The notes: generated from the letters alone by a model not told the origin. A stretch of DNA of 23,140 nt from Haplosporangium gracile (GCA_015499985.1 JAAAUF010000593.1:3217-26356), one strand, 5' to 3'. Shown: positions 1-12,965, counted from the stretch's first letter. Made by a program: numbers and translations.

Positions 1-1118
1 CAGTTAGTTTGACGTGTGTTTGTGTCAAGTGTGGCGTGTTTTTGTTGTGGAGAAGTAGAAAGAATGCGTTTTTACAGTTGGAGAGGGAAAAAAAGGATGA
101 CCAGAGACTGGAATGACAGAGTGGCGTGATTCAGAAAATGAATTCAATGGAAAAAAATGGGGAAACAGTCGGGGTCCGGTTTGGGCGAGGATGGAATCGC
201 AGGAGTGAAGGAAGGAATGACGGACGGGGCAAAGAAGGAAAAAAAAAAGAGGGAACCTGCAGCGCAGCGTGGTTATTTTGTCTTTTGAAGGCTTGTTGCT
301 GGGTTCGGTTGTCCCTGAGGGTGAAGATTGTACCTGGGACGCGTGGTGGTGGTTATGGTGGCGTGAATGTATGTGTGTGTGGTTCAAGGAGGAAGGAGGA
401 AGGAGCAAGGAGCTAGGAGCAAAGAGCAAGGAGTAAGGAGGTGCACTGAGAAAGAGAGAGAGGGAGAGAGAGAAAGAGAGAGAGTGAGTGCGTGTATAAA
501 AGCGCGAATAGCAAAGAAAAAAGGCTTGGAGGAGCGTGGGAGTTGGTAGAGATGGAAAGTAAGAGGAAAAAGAAAGGCGGGAAGAAGGGAGTGTGAAGTG
601 AAAGAAGAGAAATGAAAAGGGTTGCAAAGTATAAAGAAGTGAGAAGACATAAAAACGAGGATGCGGGTGTTGAGTGAGTTCAAAAAAAAAAGATAATGCG
701 GACGAGAGCATTCGTCGAAAATGAACCATCTTCTCGTCAAATAGACAGACAAACAGGCCACTTTACACTGGACGCACTGCGGATGATCAATCACCGGCTG
801 AGACTGATTGAATGTTTGATCAAAACATCACCCCACTTCCAACTTCCTAAGCACCCAGTCACAAGAGCATCAACCAGCTCAATCTGATTTAAAAACAGGT
901 TCCGAGCTGGGCTGGGCTGGGCTCCTTACTCTCTGGATGTCGTCAAAGGAACGGTGAACCTGTTGGTTAACGTATTTAGAGCAAAACAGGATTGGAAATA
1001 CAACAATCAATTGCATGTACCATGTTATTCTTATTTTTTAATGGCTTGATTGCAGGCGCTCTTCCAGTATCCTATGTGCATCGGCTAGCATGGCCCTTCC
1101 AAGAAGAAAAAAGTGCTC
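1..1118. other. Intergenic: purine-rich tract and 3' flank of the PEX26-like gene
   Basis: No credible gene is seen. Bases about 385-660 are strongly GA-rich on the + strand (GGAGCAAGGAG-like and GAGAGA runs), hence CT-rich on the minus strand. The same polarity lies upstream of the three minus-strand genes further right, so this may be the promoter of a minus-strand gene starting left of the window; that is inference. Bases 904-925 hold three copies of GGGCT. About 960-1118 should be the 3' UTR of the PEX26-like gene. Open frames over the GA tract are low-complexity and are not called. Confidence 0.5.
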
Positions 1119-3279
1119 TCAGATACTTGTGACGGTGGTGCCCATCTTGACAGTCTGCATTACTTTGTTGGCCGCCGCCTTGAGATATTTCGATGCCTTG
1201 GTCCGGTTGCGCGACAAGACACCCATAAATACCACCAACCCCACAATCACCATCAGCTGGTTCGCTCCCATCTGGCTTGACATGGTCTTGATCTGGTCAA
1301 CATAGTGCTGTAGCAGAATCATCAGCCGTCCTCGCGCCTTTGTTGCCTGAACAGTAGTTGCTGATCCCTTCTTGCCTACTGCGATCTTTGAACGTCCTGA
1401 AGATGCGACAACTGCCGTAGTGGCCTTTTTCGTCACAGAGGTGGCGGCTGATATTGTGGTGTTGGAATGTTGAGATGACGAAGATCCGTTGTTCCTTGGC
1501 TCCAGAGTATGAGCTGTAGCAGGAGATCCCATAGTTGATGCGGATGAAAGTGTAGGAGACGAGACAGAGGTCGAAGACACCGAGGGCGAAGCAGAAGTGT
1601 TGCTCGATCTCGAGTCCGCGAGCGAAGGAAGCGAGGTCTTTGTCTTTTTGGGTCTCAACGACTTTTGATGCAGCTTGTCCAGAACCTTGCCATACGACTA
1701 ATTATATTTTCATATAGAATTAAAAGCATCTATTAGTATCCATTAAGGCATCTCACTCTGTTTTCTCTGTTCTTTGTCGTTTCTCTTTCTGTTCTCTCTC
1801 TGTTCTCTCCCTGTTTCTCTCTTCTCTGTTATTTTTCCCGTCGTTTCTCTGTCGTTTCCCTCTGCGTTCTCTATTTCGCTCCTGTCCCTAAAAATGCAGC
1901 ATTCCTATCTGTATAAAATACCTTCTTGGAAGAATCAGAGAGGACAGTGTTGTACTGCAAAAAGTCAGTGGCAGAGGTCCATTCGCCGAGCTTGGCAAGG
2001 ACATGGACCAAGTACAGTTCGACCAATCGCTCGTAGTTGGTCATCAACGGGTCCTTAGGTCCCTCAGGGTTCAAAGAAACGCCGGCCGCAGTCTCCAGAT
2101 GAATCAACATGCCCTCAGGAATCGTCGCCAAGTATGCCTCCACGATCTGTCTCGCCAAAGTGTACAGCTTTTGCTGCACACACAACATCACACTATCAAA
2201 GTTGAATGTAGTGAAAGCAACAATTGGTTAGTTCAATGTTGGGTTGGTCATTCTATTGCTCAACCTTCCTTTTTCATCGCCTTCATCTCTCATATCTCCC
2301 CCTTCCATTATTTCACTGACTTTCTACCGTCTCTTGTTCTTTTCTATTCTCTCCCCTTCGCACTTTTGTTTTTTTTTCCTCCTCTTGTACTTACACTGCC
2401 CTCTTATCAGCATTCGTTTAATCATTATCTTTACTTTGTTACTCCTGGTCTTTTTGTTACTTTTTTTCGGTGATGTTCTCATTTCACACCATACCATATT
2501 TGCCTTGTGTCTGTATAGTCAACTTAATCCAGACTTGTCCATGCACGATGATGAGGTATGATACAAATGCTTCCTTTCTTGGCTGGCCAGCCGAGAAGGA
2601 AATAAAACAAAAAAAGAGGGTGTCGGACCAACATGCAATTGAACAAATATATCTTCTCCTTTAACCCTCCCAACCAGCCTAATACCTACTCACCCACTCA
2701 CACTAAAAAAAAACAAACAATTAAAAAAAAGATGACAAAGACATCGAAAGAAGTGACTTACAAAGGAACCATGACTTGACCATCGACATCACCCTCCAAT
2801 CCAGCATAATCATCCACAAGTCTCTTCCACAGATCTCTGACCAACTTTTCCGGACTATCCTTTGAACTCGATCCTGAGACTCTTTTCCGGACACCATTCA
2901 ACAATCCACCACTGTTTCCCTTAGACTCCTCGGAAGCGGCACGATCGGCCAACATGGCACCATAGATAGTCGAATGTAAGATCCAGAGCTTCTGCTTAAG
3001 AACATAGAAGGACCGTTGGGTGTTGATGTTGTCCGAATGGTCGAGACCATAGTCCTGGTTGGTCCTTGCGAGGAACTCGATAGCCTCAAGAGAGGTCGAG
3101 TAAGCGGCGGCGAGTTGGCGGAGAAGGAATGTGGATGTTGCCTTGTGGTATAGGACCAGGATCTGTGTCAACGGGTTGTTGGATTGAGTCTTTGAAGAAG
3201 AGGAAGAAGGAGAGAGAAGCATGTCTGTCGGGGTTGATTTGGGGGACAGAGGCGGAGTCAGGATGGATGAGGTTGTCAT
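1119..3279 (-). CDS. PEX26-like tail-anchored peroxisomal membrane protein
   Basis: Three exons: 3279-2762, 2192-1922 and 1697-1119. Junction phases 2 and 0 are consistent, giving 455 aa; donors are GTAAGT and GTATTT, acceptors both TAG. Residues ~35-260 look all-helical and TPR-like (e.g. LYTLARQIVEAYL; YERLVELYLVHVLAKLGEW), followed by a long Ser/Thr-rich linker (~280-370). A single hydrophobic helix lies at ~410-426 (QLMVIVGLVVFMGVLSR), ending in a short basic tail. Helical cytosolic domain, linker, tail anchor and basic lumenal tail is the layout of PEX26, which recruits the PEX1-PEX6 ATPases that recycle PEX5. The match to human PEX26 is by architecture and loose similarity of the helical part, so another tail-anchored helical protein is possible. 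Intron 1 is long (569 nt), which makes the exon 2 start less certain than the other junctions. Confidence 0.6.
1698..1921 (-). other. Intron 2 of the PEX26-like gene, with a purine-rich (sense) repeat
   Basis: The intron runs from donor GTATTT (from 1921) to acceptor TAG (1700-1698). On the + strand about 1757-1880 is a degenerate array of TGTTCTCTC and GTTTCTCT units, so the transcribed strand is GA-rich. This is the opposite polarity to the pyrimidine tracts in front of the genes. Small plus-strand open frames here are products of the simple repeat. Confidence 0.7.
2193..2761 (-). other. Intron 1 of the PEX26-like gene (569 nt)
   Basis: Donor GTAAGT begins at 2761; the proposed acceptor TAG ends at 2193 and restores frame. 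It is much longer than most other introns in the window. It contains a T/C-rich stretch (~2260-2470) and an A-rich stretch (2706-2730). I see no gene inside. An unrecognised small exon or a different acceptor cannot be excluded. Confidence 0.55.
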
Positions 3280-3405
3280 TTGGTTGAGTCCTGTTTGGCT
3301 TGGTTGTTGGTAGTTGGTGTGTCCGTGTGATGGGAGTGAAATAGGGAGAAAGAAAGAAGGGAAGAGGGAGGAAGAAGGGAGGAAAGGAAAGGATTGAGAC
3401 AGACA

Positions 3406-3485
<80 letters not shown>

Positions 3486-4953
3486 AAGGGGAGTGATGCG
3501 GGCAACAAGTGAAGTATAAGAAAAGGGAAGGGTAAAGTGTAAAAGTGTAAAAGTGTAAAAGAGAGAGAGGGTAAGAGTGTCGGTGTGAAAAAGAGCCGGC
3601 TGGATATTTTGGTTGGTTGGAGTGGAAGTGAAGGGGAGAGGGAAAGAATCAAAAGGAAGCGAGAGAGAGAGCCGGAGACAATTTTGAATGAAAGAGTGTC
3701 ACTTTCTCATGTGGGAATCAAACTGTTGCTGCACCCAGTCATGTCTTCCGCTCTCTTCCCTCACTCGCCCCACATCATCACTTGCAGTGATCGAAATTAT
3801 TTTTACGTCTCTTTCCGAAGCGGGCATACTTACACCCATCACATTCATTCATCCCTCAACACCTCTCTAACTGCATACAACCATTATATTTAATTGACAG
3901 CTACACCTCACAAGCTCGACTGCAACCTCTCATACCTACGATGTTGTATCCCACAGCTCTCAAAAGAAAAAGGCGTTCCCACAACAACCAGCTCTAGATC
4001 ACTGCCACCTACAATTGCAGGATTTACGCTCTTGGATGCTAGCACGACATGCAATCAACAAAATAAATAAATAAATAAAAAACCTCCGACACCACCATTT
4101 CACTCCACTTTTTTTCAACTTGCAAGAAGTATCAGACAACCAGCTGTGCGTTCTGCAAAGACCACACAAAGAACTATTCAGCGATGAGTTGTCGCGGGCA
4201 TTGACCAAATACTCTTCAACGCGCCTGCATCAACTATGGGTTCATCGTCCGAATCAACCTGATCCTTGGGTATACAGCATAAAGGACTAGAAGAGAAACG
4301 AAAAATGTAAAACAAAGAAAATGAAAAAAAAGTAATAACCAGCAGAAAAAAAATGAAGAAATGAAAAAAAAGGCGATATGGAGAGGTGATCTTTGCAGTC
4401 GGGGATGTGGATCGAAAAAAAAAAAAAAAAAAAAAAAGTGGAGGCTATAACTATTGAGAAGATAAAAAAAAAAAAAAAGAAGGATCCTTTGCTACCATTG
4501 AAAGATTGAGGATGAATGAAGGAAAGGCGCAGATGGCTACCTCTTACTTCTTGCCCAATTCATGTTGGCTCTTCTCCTCTCCTTTTCCTACTTTCACGTT
4601 CCTTCGTTGGCATGGTAAAAAAAAAATAGACAGCGCTTTTTCTCCGCTTTGAGTCCCTCCTTCTTCTCATCACCATTCGATTTCATATTTATAAAAGCAC
4701 TGCAAGATACGTTGTGCAGTGTAGTCCATCCCCCTCCTACCTCAAAAGAGCGAGTATATTCATCGTCCGACAATACACAATTCATCATATCCTGGCCGTC
4801 GCGCTTCTGTTGTCAGACTATTTTTTTTCCCACTTTTTTTTTGGGGGGATCTCTCTTTCCTGTAACACGAGGAATGGACAATCACATAAGGCCCAAGCCC
4901 TCATCAAACAGGCGTGGTCTCTGAAAAAATATATATATCTTTTTCACATCTAT
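3280..4953. other. Intergenic: promoter of the PEX26-like gene and 3' flank of the aminotransferase
   Basis: The left part (to about 3680) is the GA-rich (CT on minus) upstream region of the PEX26-like gene. About 3700-4260 holds short open frames but no recognisable protein. Bases 4060-4080 carry an AATA repeat, 4415-4437 is a 23-nt A run and 4464-4477 a shorter one. The right end should hold the 3' UTR of the aminotransferase. No RNA gene was recognised. Confidence 0.5.
3408..3480. repeat. (GA)n microsatellite upstream of the PEX26-like gene
   Basis: A near-perfect GA run interrupted by GGGAGA lies about 130-200 bp upstream of the ATG at 3279, so it is CT on the coding strand. A short array of AAAAGTGT units follows at about 3533-3560. 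It probably belongs to the promoter or 5' UTR. Confidence 0.85.
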
Positions 4954-6897
<1,944 letters not shown>

Positions 6898-7493
6898 GTC
6901 GAATGAGTCGAATGAATATAAGTGAGGCTGTGAATGAGAAGGAGATGAATGGAAGAAAAAGAAGAAGAAAAGAAAGAGAGATGACTTGAGAGGTTAAGAA
7001 GTAGGTGAACAACGAACAACGTGCGCGCGGTAGCGATCCTTCTGTCTATTTTGTGACTTGTGATGGAACACTTTGTCCATCTGTATCTCATCATCACTCA
7101 CACAATCAATTGGATCGATAGTCTGTTATGGAGTCACGGGCCAAACTTGCTAAGCCTGGCTCCCAATAGGATATCTACTCGCGACTGTACTGTTGCCTAA
7201 GAAAAACACACGCACCGTACTTTGCTGCACTCGCCCCTGTAGTGGGACATACATATAAATATATATAGTCATTGCTCTGCTCCGACCATTGCAGCGCCGA
7301 CACTCAAATAAGCATAAGCGCATGTGAAGATAAACGGTAACAACAACAGCAACAAAGCACTCTTCTTTTTGTGCAAACATCGCAACAACTACTTCCTTGT
7401 CCATGCATGATCCCGATTACGTTAACCAGACTTTGCTCGGTCTACGTTTTATTCGAGAACCTGTTATCCTAGGATGTGCTTCCTGAGAGTCTC
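6898..7493. other. Intergenic: aminotransferase promoter and oxygenase 3' flank
   Basis: Bases 6935-6985 are GA-rich on +, so CT-rich upstream of the aminotransferase ATG, like the other minus-strand promoters here. An AT-rich stretch (7250-7268) consists of TATATAAATATATATAG. The right portion should contain the 3' UTR of the oxygenase gene. No additional gene or RNA was recognised. Confidence 0.5.
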
Positions 7494-9400
7494 TTACAGA
7501 TCCTGAAGGGACGAAGAATGTCCAGAGGCGGGAGTGATTCCTGAAGGATGGAAAGAAATGGGACATTTGCCCACAAACTTCTCAGGTCCCAAATCCTCAA
7601 CCCTGTATCCATCCCCATAAACAACTCCATACTTGTGGAAAGCAGGAACATATTTGCCATGCTCGTTCACTCTCAACGCCGTCCGGACCCTGGGCAGCCT
7701 GCGGGGGAGCATAAAGTATCTGATAAAAAGTCCGCGGGCCTGGAGGGCAGTCTCCATGACGGTTGTTAGTCCTGCGGGTGGGGCGGGCATACCAAATGCT
7801 TTGCGGAGTCGGGGTGTCAAGAGGGCGGCGATGGCTTTGCGGCCGAAGGGGTGCATGAATTTGGGGGCTTGGTGGGCCAGCAGGAGGTCGATTGTTACGT
7901 CGGCGATGATTGTGTTTGCGGGGTCAAATTGTGAGTGCTCCTCTTCGTATGCCTATTTTCATTGAGGGAATAATGGGACGTTAGTGGGTTTGTCCGAGAA
8001 ATAAGGAGATTGTGGGAATAAGCAACCGAGGACGATAAAGGTTTTTTCCGAGAAAGAAGGAAGCCTTTTTTTTTTCTGTCAAGAGCTGATCGAGATTGCT
8101 CTCGACGGGAATAATCTATGGGTTGCATTTTTCGTAACTGTTGTTTTGCATGTGGTGGATTTCGGACGACACACCAGTCGCATAATTTTATCGCTCTTTT
8201 TTATGTGAGAGCACCCACGAGACGCAAGACACAAATGCAATCGTTATTCCGGTGCAACATGCCCTTTCTCAGGCACACGACTTGCATATCCAAGCACCTT
8301 CGTTCGGTCGCTTGCACAGCAAACAAACAAACAAACAAGTAAGTACAAAAGCACAACAAAAAAATGCGAAAGTTATATATACGTACATCCGCCCAGGCTT
8401 TGAGTTCGTCCAGAGTCTCGGGGATGTCCTTGATACCCATGTTCTTTCCATTGTAAGTCCAAAGTGCCAACAGTGCCTATATACAAGTCCGAGATTGAAC
8501 CACGACGGAGAGAGAGAGAATGAGATGGGAAGAAAGAAAAGAAGAAGTAGAGCAAGAAGAAGAAGAGGTAGAGCAAGAAGAAGACGAAGTAAAGCAAGAA
8601 GAAGAAGAAAAGGCAATTTTAGAAAATCATGCAAGAGAGCTGCATTACATATCAGGGTCCGCTCGGCCTCCTTTTCTTCTTCCCCTCTTCGGTTCTTGTT
8701 CACACTCATGCCAGTACACCGAGAGTAGTACAAATGCACAAAACAAACAAAACAGACAAACAAAAACAGGAAAAGTGGGATGAGAATGGATGTGTGAGTG
8801 AGTTGGGCTTACGTTTTTCTCGAGCAAAGTGGTCTCTCTCCACTCAAACTTGTCGATGAAGACAGCAGGCTCCTGGATGAACTGAGCAAGAGTGTACAAG
8901 TAATCTCCCTGCTTGATGTTATAGTGTCCATGCAAAAAGTTCAATCTCTCGGCCGCAATCTCCCTACGCCTCTCATCATTCAATACCTCCTCCTCATCCA
9001 CCTTTCCACCCTCCAACATTGTCCTCCTGACGTTCCTAGAATGACCCTCACTCATCTCCAACAGAATCAAAACAGTATCATCGGTACGACGGAGACAGTT
9101 GTTGGTAAACTGCTTTGTGGCGGCCAGGATCTTGGAGATGGAGGGGATGGCATAGGTCTTGAAGAGAGCGAATTCGAGCGAGACTACGTTGATGTAAGGA
9201 AATTCGAGGTCGGCAACACTGCCGGCGACTTCGCGGGCGATGGTGAGGTTGCGGAGGGGGATGGTGGGGTCGGGATATTTGCGAAGGAGGGCGTTGATCC
9301 GGCGGTAGCGGAGGTGGCGGACGAGGCCCATGTAGGCGAGCAGGAGAGCGCCGTACTTGACGCTTGGGTGCGACGATAGGATGTTAATTAGGGTATCCAT
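7494..9400 (-). CDS. mpaB/rubber-oxygenase (DUF2236) family ER-bound oxygenase
   Basis: Three exons: 9400-8813, 8476-8387 and 7952-7494. All junctions are phase 0 and the product is 378 aa. An N-terminal hydrophobic stretch (~16-31) could be the single membrane anchor seen in fungal MpaB. The core matches my memory of the ER-bound oxygenase mpaB / rubber oxygenase catalytic domain: ERLNFLHGHY at 151-160 (Arg152, His157, His159), DYLYTLAQF at 166-174, EP at 177-178 and FEWR at 185-188, continuing into exon 2 as ALLALWTYNGKNMGI. MpaB cleaves an isoprenoid side chain in mycophenolic acid synthesis, and family members related to latex-clearing protein bind haem. The His residues are candidate ligands. 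The natural substrate cannot be read from sequence. No biosynthetic core enzyme is nearby, so a housekeeping lipid or isoprenoid role is as likely as secondary metabolism. Confidence 0.85.
8544..8606. repeat. 21-bp tandem repeat in oxygenase intron 1
   Basis: Three units of a 21-nt repeat (GAGGTAGAGCAAGAAGAAGA type) start at 8544, 8565 and 8586. The array is inside the intron 8477-8812, so the open Glu-rich plus-strand frame it creates is not a gene. A (CAAA)n run lies in intron 2 at about 8320-8338. Confidence 0.85.
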
Positions 9401-9753
9401 TACCTATATGTGGTATGGGTGAAGATCGCAAAGGAAGGGAAAGGAAAGAAGAAGAAAAGGGAAAGGGGTTTCTGATAAAGGAGACAAAGAAAGAAAGGAA
9501 AGAAGGAAAGGAGAAAATGGAAAAAAGAAAACGGCGCTAAGGAGTTCTCTGGATCGGTTGCAGGTCGGTCGTCTTGTTTGAGTTGTTAAGGGTCGTGTTT
9601 AACCCTCAAAACGACACACTGAATAAAAATGGGACTGAGCTGAGGAGAGTAGACAAAGAAAAGGGACGCCTCCGGCGCTCTTGCTTCTTCATACCCCGCC
9701 CTCTATCCCTCTCTACACTCCCATCAAACCAACAACCACACATCCCTCCTCGA
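9401..9753. promoter_or_regulatory. Bidirectional promoter between the oxygenase and F-box genes
   Basis: The two start codons (9400 on minus, 9754 on plus) are 353 bp apart and divergent. Bases 9420-9530 are GA-rich on + (CT for the oxygenase). Bases 9680-9750 are CT-rich on + (CT for the F-box gene). Each gene therefore has a pyrimidine tract directly before its ATG. No clear TATA box was seen. Confidence 0.6.
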
Positions 9754-11328
9754 ATGACAACGACATCTGATGCAACGCCATTCGACCTGCCAGAGATCAG
9801 GGAGCACATCGGCAGCTTCCTTGACCATGAAGACAGACTCAACTGCATCCTCATCAACAAACCATGGCACTCCACAATGACCTCCCTCCTCTGGGAAAAA
9901 GTTACCCTCGTCGACAGTCAAGAAGTACTCCACCAACCTCTCCAAAAGATATCTGTTCCCCTCGACATCCTCCAAAAGAACGCTGGTCTCGTCAAGACAC
10001 TCATCATCCAGTCGGACCTGTTTGCAGAGTACTATGATATCGTCTTCCCCATCCTCCAGACCGTTTCCTTTTGGCCAAAGAGGCCTCAGGGATATCCCCG
10101 CGAACCAAGCGCAGAGGCCTTTGAGGGACTGACGAGGCTTATTAAACAGAACCCATCGATTAGTCAATTGAAACTGGGCGTGTCCAAGGGTCGTGCACCT
10201 GCGCCGAACACGTTTTGGGAGGCAATAACCGAGGCACCTAACCTGCAGTTGCTGGAGGCTCCACGGATGCGGATTCGGCACACCACCATGCCGCTGTTTT
10301 GGAAAGCGACCCAGAACCTTAGGGTGCTGATTGTTAACTTTGAGTCAGCTCTTCGATTTGGGAACAGCGATGATGGTACCGGTGGACCGTTTGTGTTTCC
10401 GAGGCTGAAACGACTCTCGCTCGAAGTCTCGCAGGGAGCACATATCATGGAGTCTGAACAAATTCGGTTGATGGCTCGGTGCCCTCAATTAGAGACCCTT
10501 GACTGGATCCCAGACCAAGCATTCTCAGCCGAAAAATTCTTGGAGTGCTGTAGAGCAGAGACGTGGCCGAACCTCGAGGGCTTGACGCTGGCACGACTAG
10601 ACTTGTATACGGACTCGGACATCAAGGTCATTCTGGAATCCATGCGCAGGAGGGTGTCAATTCTCGGAGTGTCACGGTCAGGATTTGGACCACGCTCGTT
10701 TGAGGCTCTACGACCGCATTTTTTTTCAGGAATCATTGAGCTGGATCTGAGCTTTTGCAGCGCGGTGACGAGTGCGATGATTGTGGAGGTTCTGGCGTCC
10801 TGCAAGAAGCTGCGCAAGTTTGCAGCAGGATGTGTGTCGGCCAAGGACCTTGTCGCGAGTCCGCCTTGGATCTGTGGATCTTTACGGGAACTCTGGCTCT
10901 ACTTTGACATGAGCAACAACGCGTCTACGGATCTTGCTGTGGCTGAGAACGAGACAACAGGAATAGGAACAGAGCAGGAGCAAGTGGAGGCAGCGATAGA
11001 GCGGACACAACAACAAATCTTTGAGCGCATCGCAGGTTTAGAGATGCTCCAATCTTTCAGTTTCAGTGATCCGACGCGCGAGATCCCATTACGGTCGTTG
11101 GATCTTCGGTTAGACAAAGGTCTTGAGCTGCTCTCCAGCCTTCGCGAGCTCAAAGGGATCCACTTTCATGGGACTCAGCAATGGATGCGGATGGAGGATG
11201 TTGAATGGATGTTGGACCACTGGGAGCATTTGCATTGGATGGGAGGCGTGATGGATATGGCTGACTCAAGCCGTAACGCTGCTTTAGTCAAGAAGATTAC
11301 GGACCGGGGTGTCTACTTTGCTAGTTGA
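9754..11328 (+). CDS. F-box protein, probably with leucine-rich repeats
   Basis: Single exon, 524 aa, stop TGA at 11326-11328. The open frame continues upstream to 9574, but I chose the ATG at 9754: it is preceded by a CT-rich leader, and the F-box follows at once (LPEIREHIGSFLD starting at residues 12-13, ending in SLLW at 44-47). The rest has repeated Leu-rich strand/helix segments such as GIIELDLSFCSAVTS and LRSLDLRLDKGLELLSSLREL, consistent with a divergent LRR domain. An acidic, Gln-rich insert lies around 390-430. F-box proteins bind SKP1 and act as substrate receptors of SCF ubiquitin ligases, the LRR part choosing the target. Such genes are abundant and variable in these fungi, so no target is proposed. 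Confidence 0.88.
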   Translation: MTTTSDATPFDLPEIREHIGSFLDHEDRLNCILINKPWHSTMTSLLWEKVTLVDSQEVLHQPLQKISVPLDILQKNAGLVKTLIIQSDLFAEYYDIVFPILQTVSFWPKRPQGYPREPSAEAFEGLTRLIKQNPSISQLKLGVSKGRAPAPNTFWEAITEAPNLQLLEAPRMRIRHTTMPLFWKATQNLRVLIVNFESALRFGNSDDGTGGPFVFPRLKRLSLEVSQGAHIMESEQIRLMARCPQLETLDWIPDQAFSAEKFLECCRAETWPNLEGLTLARLDLYTDSDIKVILESMRRRVSILGVSRSGFGPRSFEALRPHFFSGIIELDLSFCSAVTSAMIVEVLASCKKLRKFAAGCVSAKDLVASPPWICGSLRELWLYFDMSNNASTDLAVAENETTGIGTEQEQVEAAIERTQQQIFERIAGLEMLQSFSFSDPTREIPLRSLDLRLDKGLELLSSLRELKGIHFHGTQQWMRMEDVEWMLDHWEHLHWMGGVMDMADSSRNAALVKKITDRGVYFAS

Positions 11329-11382
11329 GTAAATGCATTTTTTTTGTTGGTTTGCTTTATGAATTAGGAGTGCAGTGACGAA

Positions 11383-11388
11383 AATAAA
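11383..11388 (+). terminator. Polyadenylation signal of the F-box gene
   Basis: An AATAAA hexamer lies about 55 nt after the F-box stop codon, in an A/T-rich stretch. This is the expected distance for a short fungal 3' UTR. Confidence 0.5.
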
Positions 11389-12615
11389 AAACAAAGGTGC
11401 AGATTCAAGAAAAAAAAAAGAATGCGATTGTTTATTTCGGTATACTTCTGGCTTTATGGGAGTTGATTTCCCTTACAAAATCCAATTACACAATCTCGTA
11501 TAGTCACCCGTTTAATGTCAACACAATTGTTTGCACAAACCTTGCTTTGGTTAAGATTTTTGGTGGTGGTGTTTTGTTTGTTTGTCCAAAAATGGACGAA
11601 AATAACGACGCGATGTGATCAATTTACCATGCGCGTTTTATTTCTTTGTAAGCAAACTGGTGATGTTTATTAGGGTATAGTCCGTGTCGTTTGCCTGTCT
11701 CCCTTTTTACCCATCCTCGCAAGCTTAAAGAAGGTGACGCTGGAGGATGAGCGACAGAGTCTGTTCAATAGTAGAGAGGATCTACATTGTGAAGGAAGCG
11801 CCGATAACCAACAGACTTTAGGATCAAAGTAGAACGAGATGGAGGAGGATAGGGAGAAAATAGAGCAGGGATGGAATTAAAAACCAACAAAAATGGCACA
11901 AACAAAACTGGTCAAATATGGTGGAATAAACTAATCTATCCATTTAAGTTAGTTGACTTTGGCACCCTGTTTTTTTTGCAGATCTTCATTAGCGCTGCAG
12001 ACAGGCTGGTCTATCTGACAACTAAAATATTAAAACTGAAAACTCAAAGCAATGGATATGTGTCTTTTTCTAATCTGGCTGGCAGGTCCATTTTCATTTC
12101 ATTGTGTTTCTTTAACCCGTCGTCGCAGTGTATGCTAGCGCTTACACCAAAGCGCCCATGAACAAAGTTGGGAGTATGTCTGAAAAAGTAAAAATTGGTG
12201 GCGCATTATAGACTTGGAAAAGGATATAATTGCACAAGGCTGTTTATGATTTCGTCTTTTTTCATTCCTGACAGCATACATTATATAACTCTTTCTCTCT
12301 CTTTCTCTCTCTTTCGTTTACGGGGGAGGCGAGAGACGACGCCAGGTCCTTTTCACTACTCTTAGATGATAGTTCTAGGTCCCATACAAATCCACGCTGA
12401 TTACCGATGGCTGAAAATGAAAGGCCCCTCTTTTAGCCATGTGCTCCTTACTCTTTTTTTTTCCACATCCAACACAATATTACAATTTCATAACACTACA
12501 ACCATCCACTCTTTTTTTCAACTTTTGTCTTTTCAAAATGTATCTTAGCATGTACTCTCTCCTTCTCCCATTTCACTTTTCACTCACTCTTCCTTTCCAA
12601 TCTACAGTAAATGGA
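11389..12615. other. Intergenic, no clear gene; possible orphan terminal exon
   Basis: AT-rich sequence with poly-T and CT tracts (TTTCTCTC units near 12288-12314). The one coding-like item is on the minus strand at 11781-11725: an acceptor-like TAG followed by 18 in-phase codons (LSTIEQTLSLILQRHLL core) and a TAA stop. It could be a last exon, but no partner exon is visible. Open frames in this stretch have unremarkable, T-rich composition. Confidence 0.4.
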
Positions 12616-12965
12616 TTTCCTGACGGAGCTAAAGTAATGACACTTGATCCTATCCTCGGTGACAAACTAACATCCAGGTATGAAGGACCATACACTGTTG
12701 TGAGCCGCAACGCCGGCGAAGCATATATCCTACGTGATGGCACAGGAGCCCTTCTCGGTCGATCCTATGCACCATCTCAACTCAAACTTGTTCTTGATGA
12801 CATTGATGAATCAGACACATATGAAGTAAAAAAAAAAAATATCATTGCACACAGACTTCATCTACCAAAAAAGAATATCTAGTCAAATGTAAGAACTGCT
12901 CCAGCAGACTAAACACATTGGAACCAAAGGATTTTATTGAACAAACAGCAATCAAAAAACACTAG
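12616..12965 (+). pseudogene. Chromovirus (Ty3/gypsy) pol C-terminal remnant with broken chromodomain
   Basis: The frame at 12616-12827 reads like the post-integrase region of fungal Ty3/gypsy polyproteins: FPDGAKVM, then LGDKLTSRYEGPYTVVSR, then GRSYAPSQLKLV. A 12-A run (12828-12839) follows, then the start of a chromodomain (IIAHR). The frame hits TAG at 12880-12882. A shift at the A run 12867-12872 opens the remaining frame (YLVK, then EPKDFIEQ) to a TAG at 12963-12965. Two Trp positions expected in a chromodomain read Cys and Leu. The integrase catalytic core, RT and gag are absent upstream; the sequence before 12616 is CT-rich and unrelated. This is a dead fragment of an element of fungal type. 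Because C-terminal chromodomains define chromoviruses, the family call is firm even though the copy is broken. Confidence 0.8.

Noticed and set aside
25..794. Long minus-strand open frames (up to 234 codons)
   Set aside because: Ser/Leu/Phe/Pro low-complexity translation of a GA/CT tract, with no domain or splice logic.
8520..8783. Plus-strand Glu-rich heptad-repeat open frame
   Set aside because: It is the 21-bp repeat inside oxygenase intron 1, antisense to a well-supported spliced gene.
9574..9753. Upstream extension of the F-box frame
   Set aside because: Sixty codons of unrelated composition inside the divergent promoter. The ATG at 9754 is followed immediately by the F-box.
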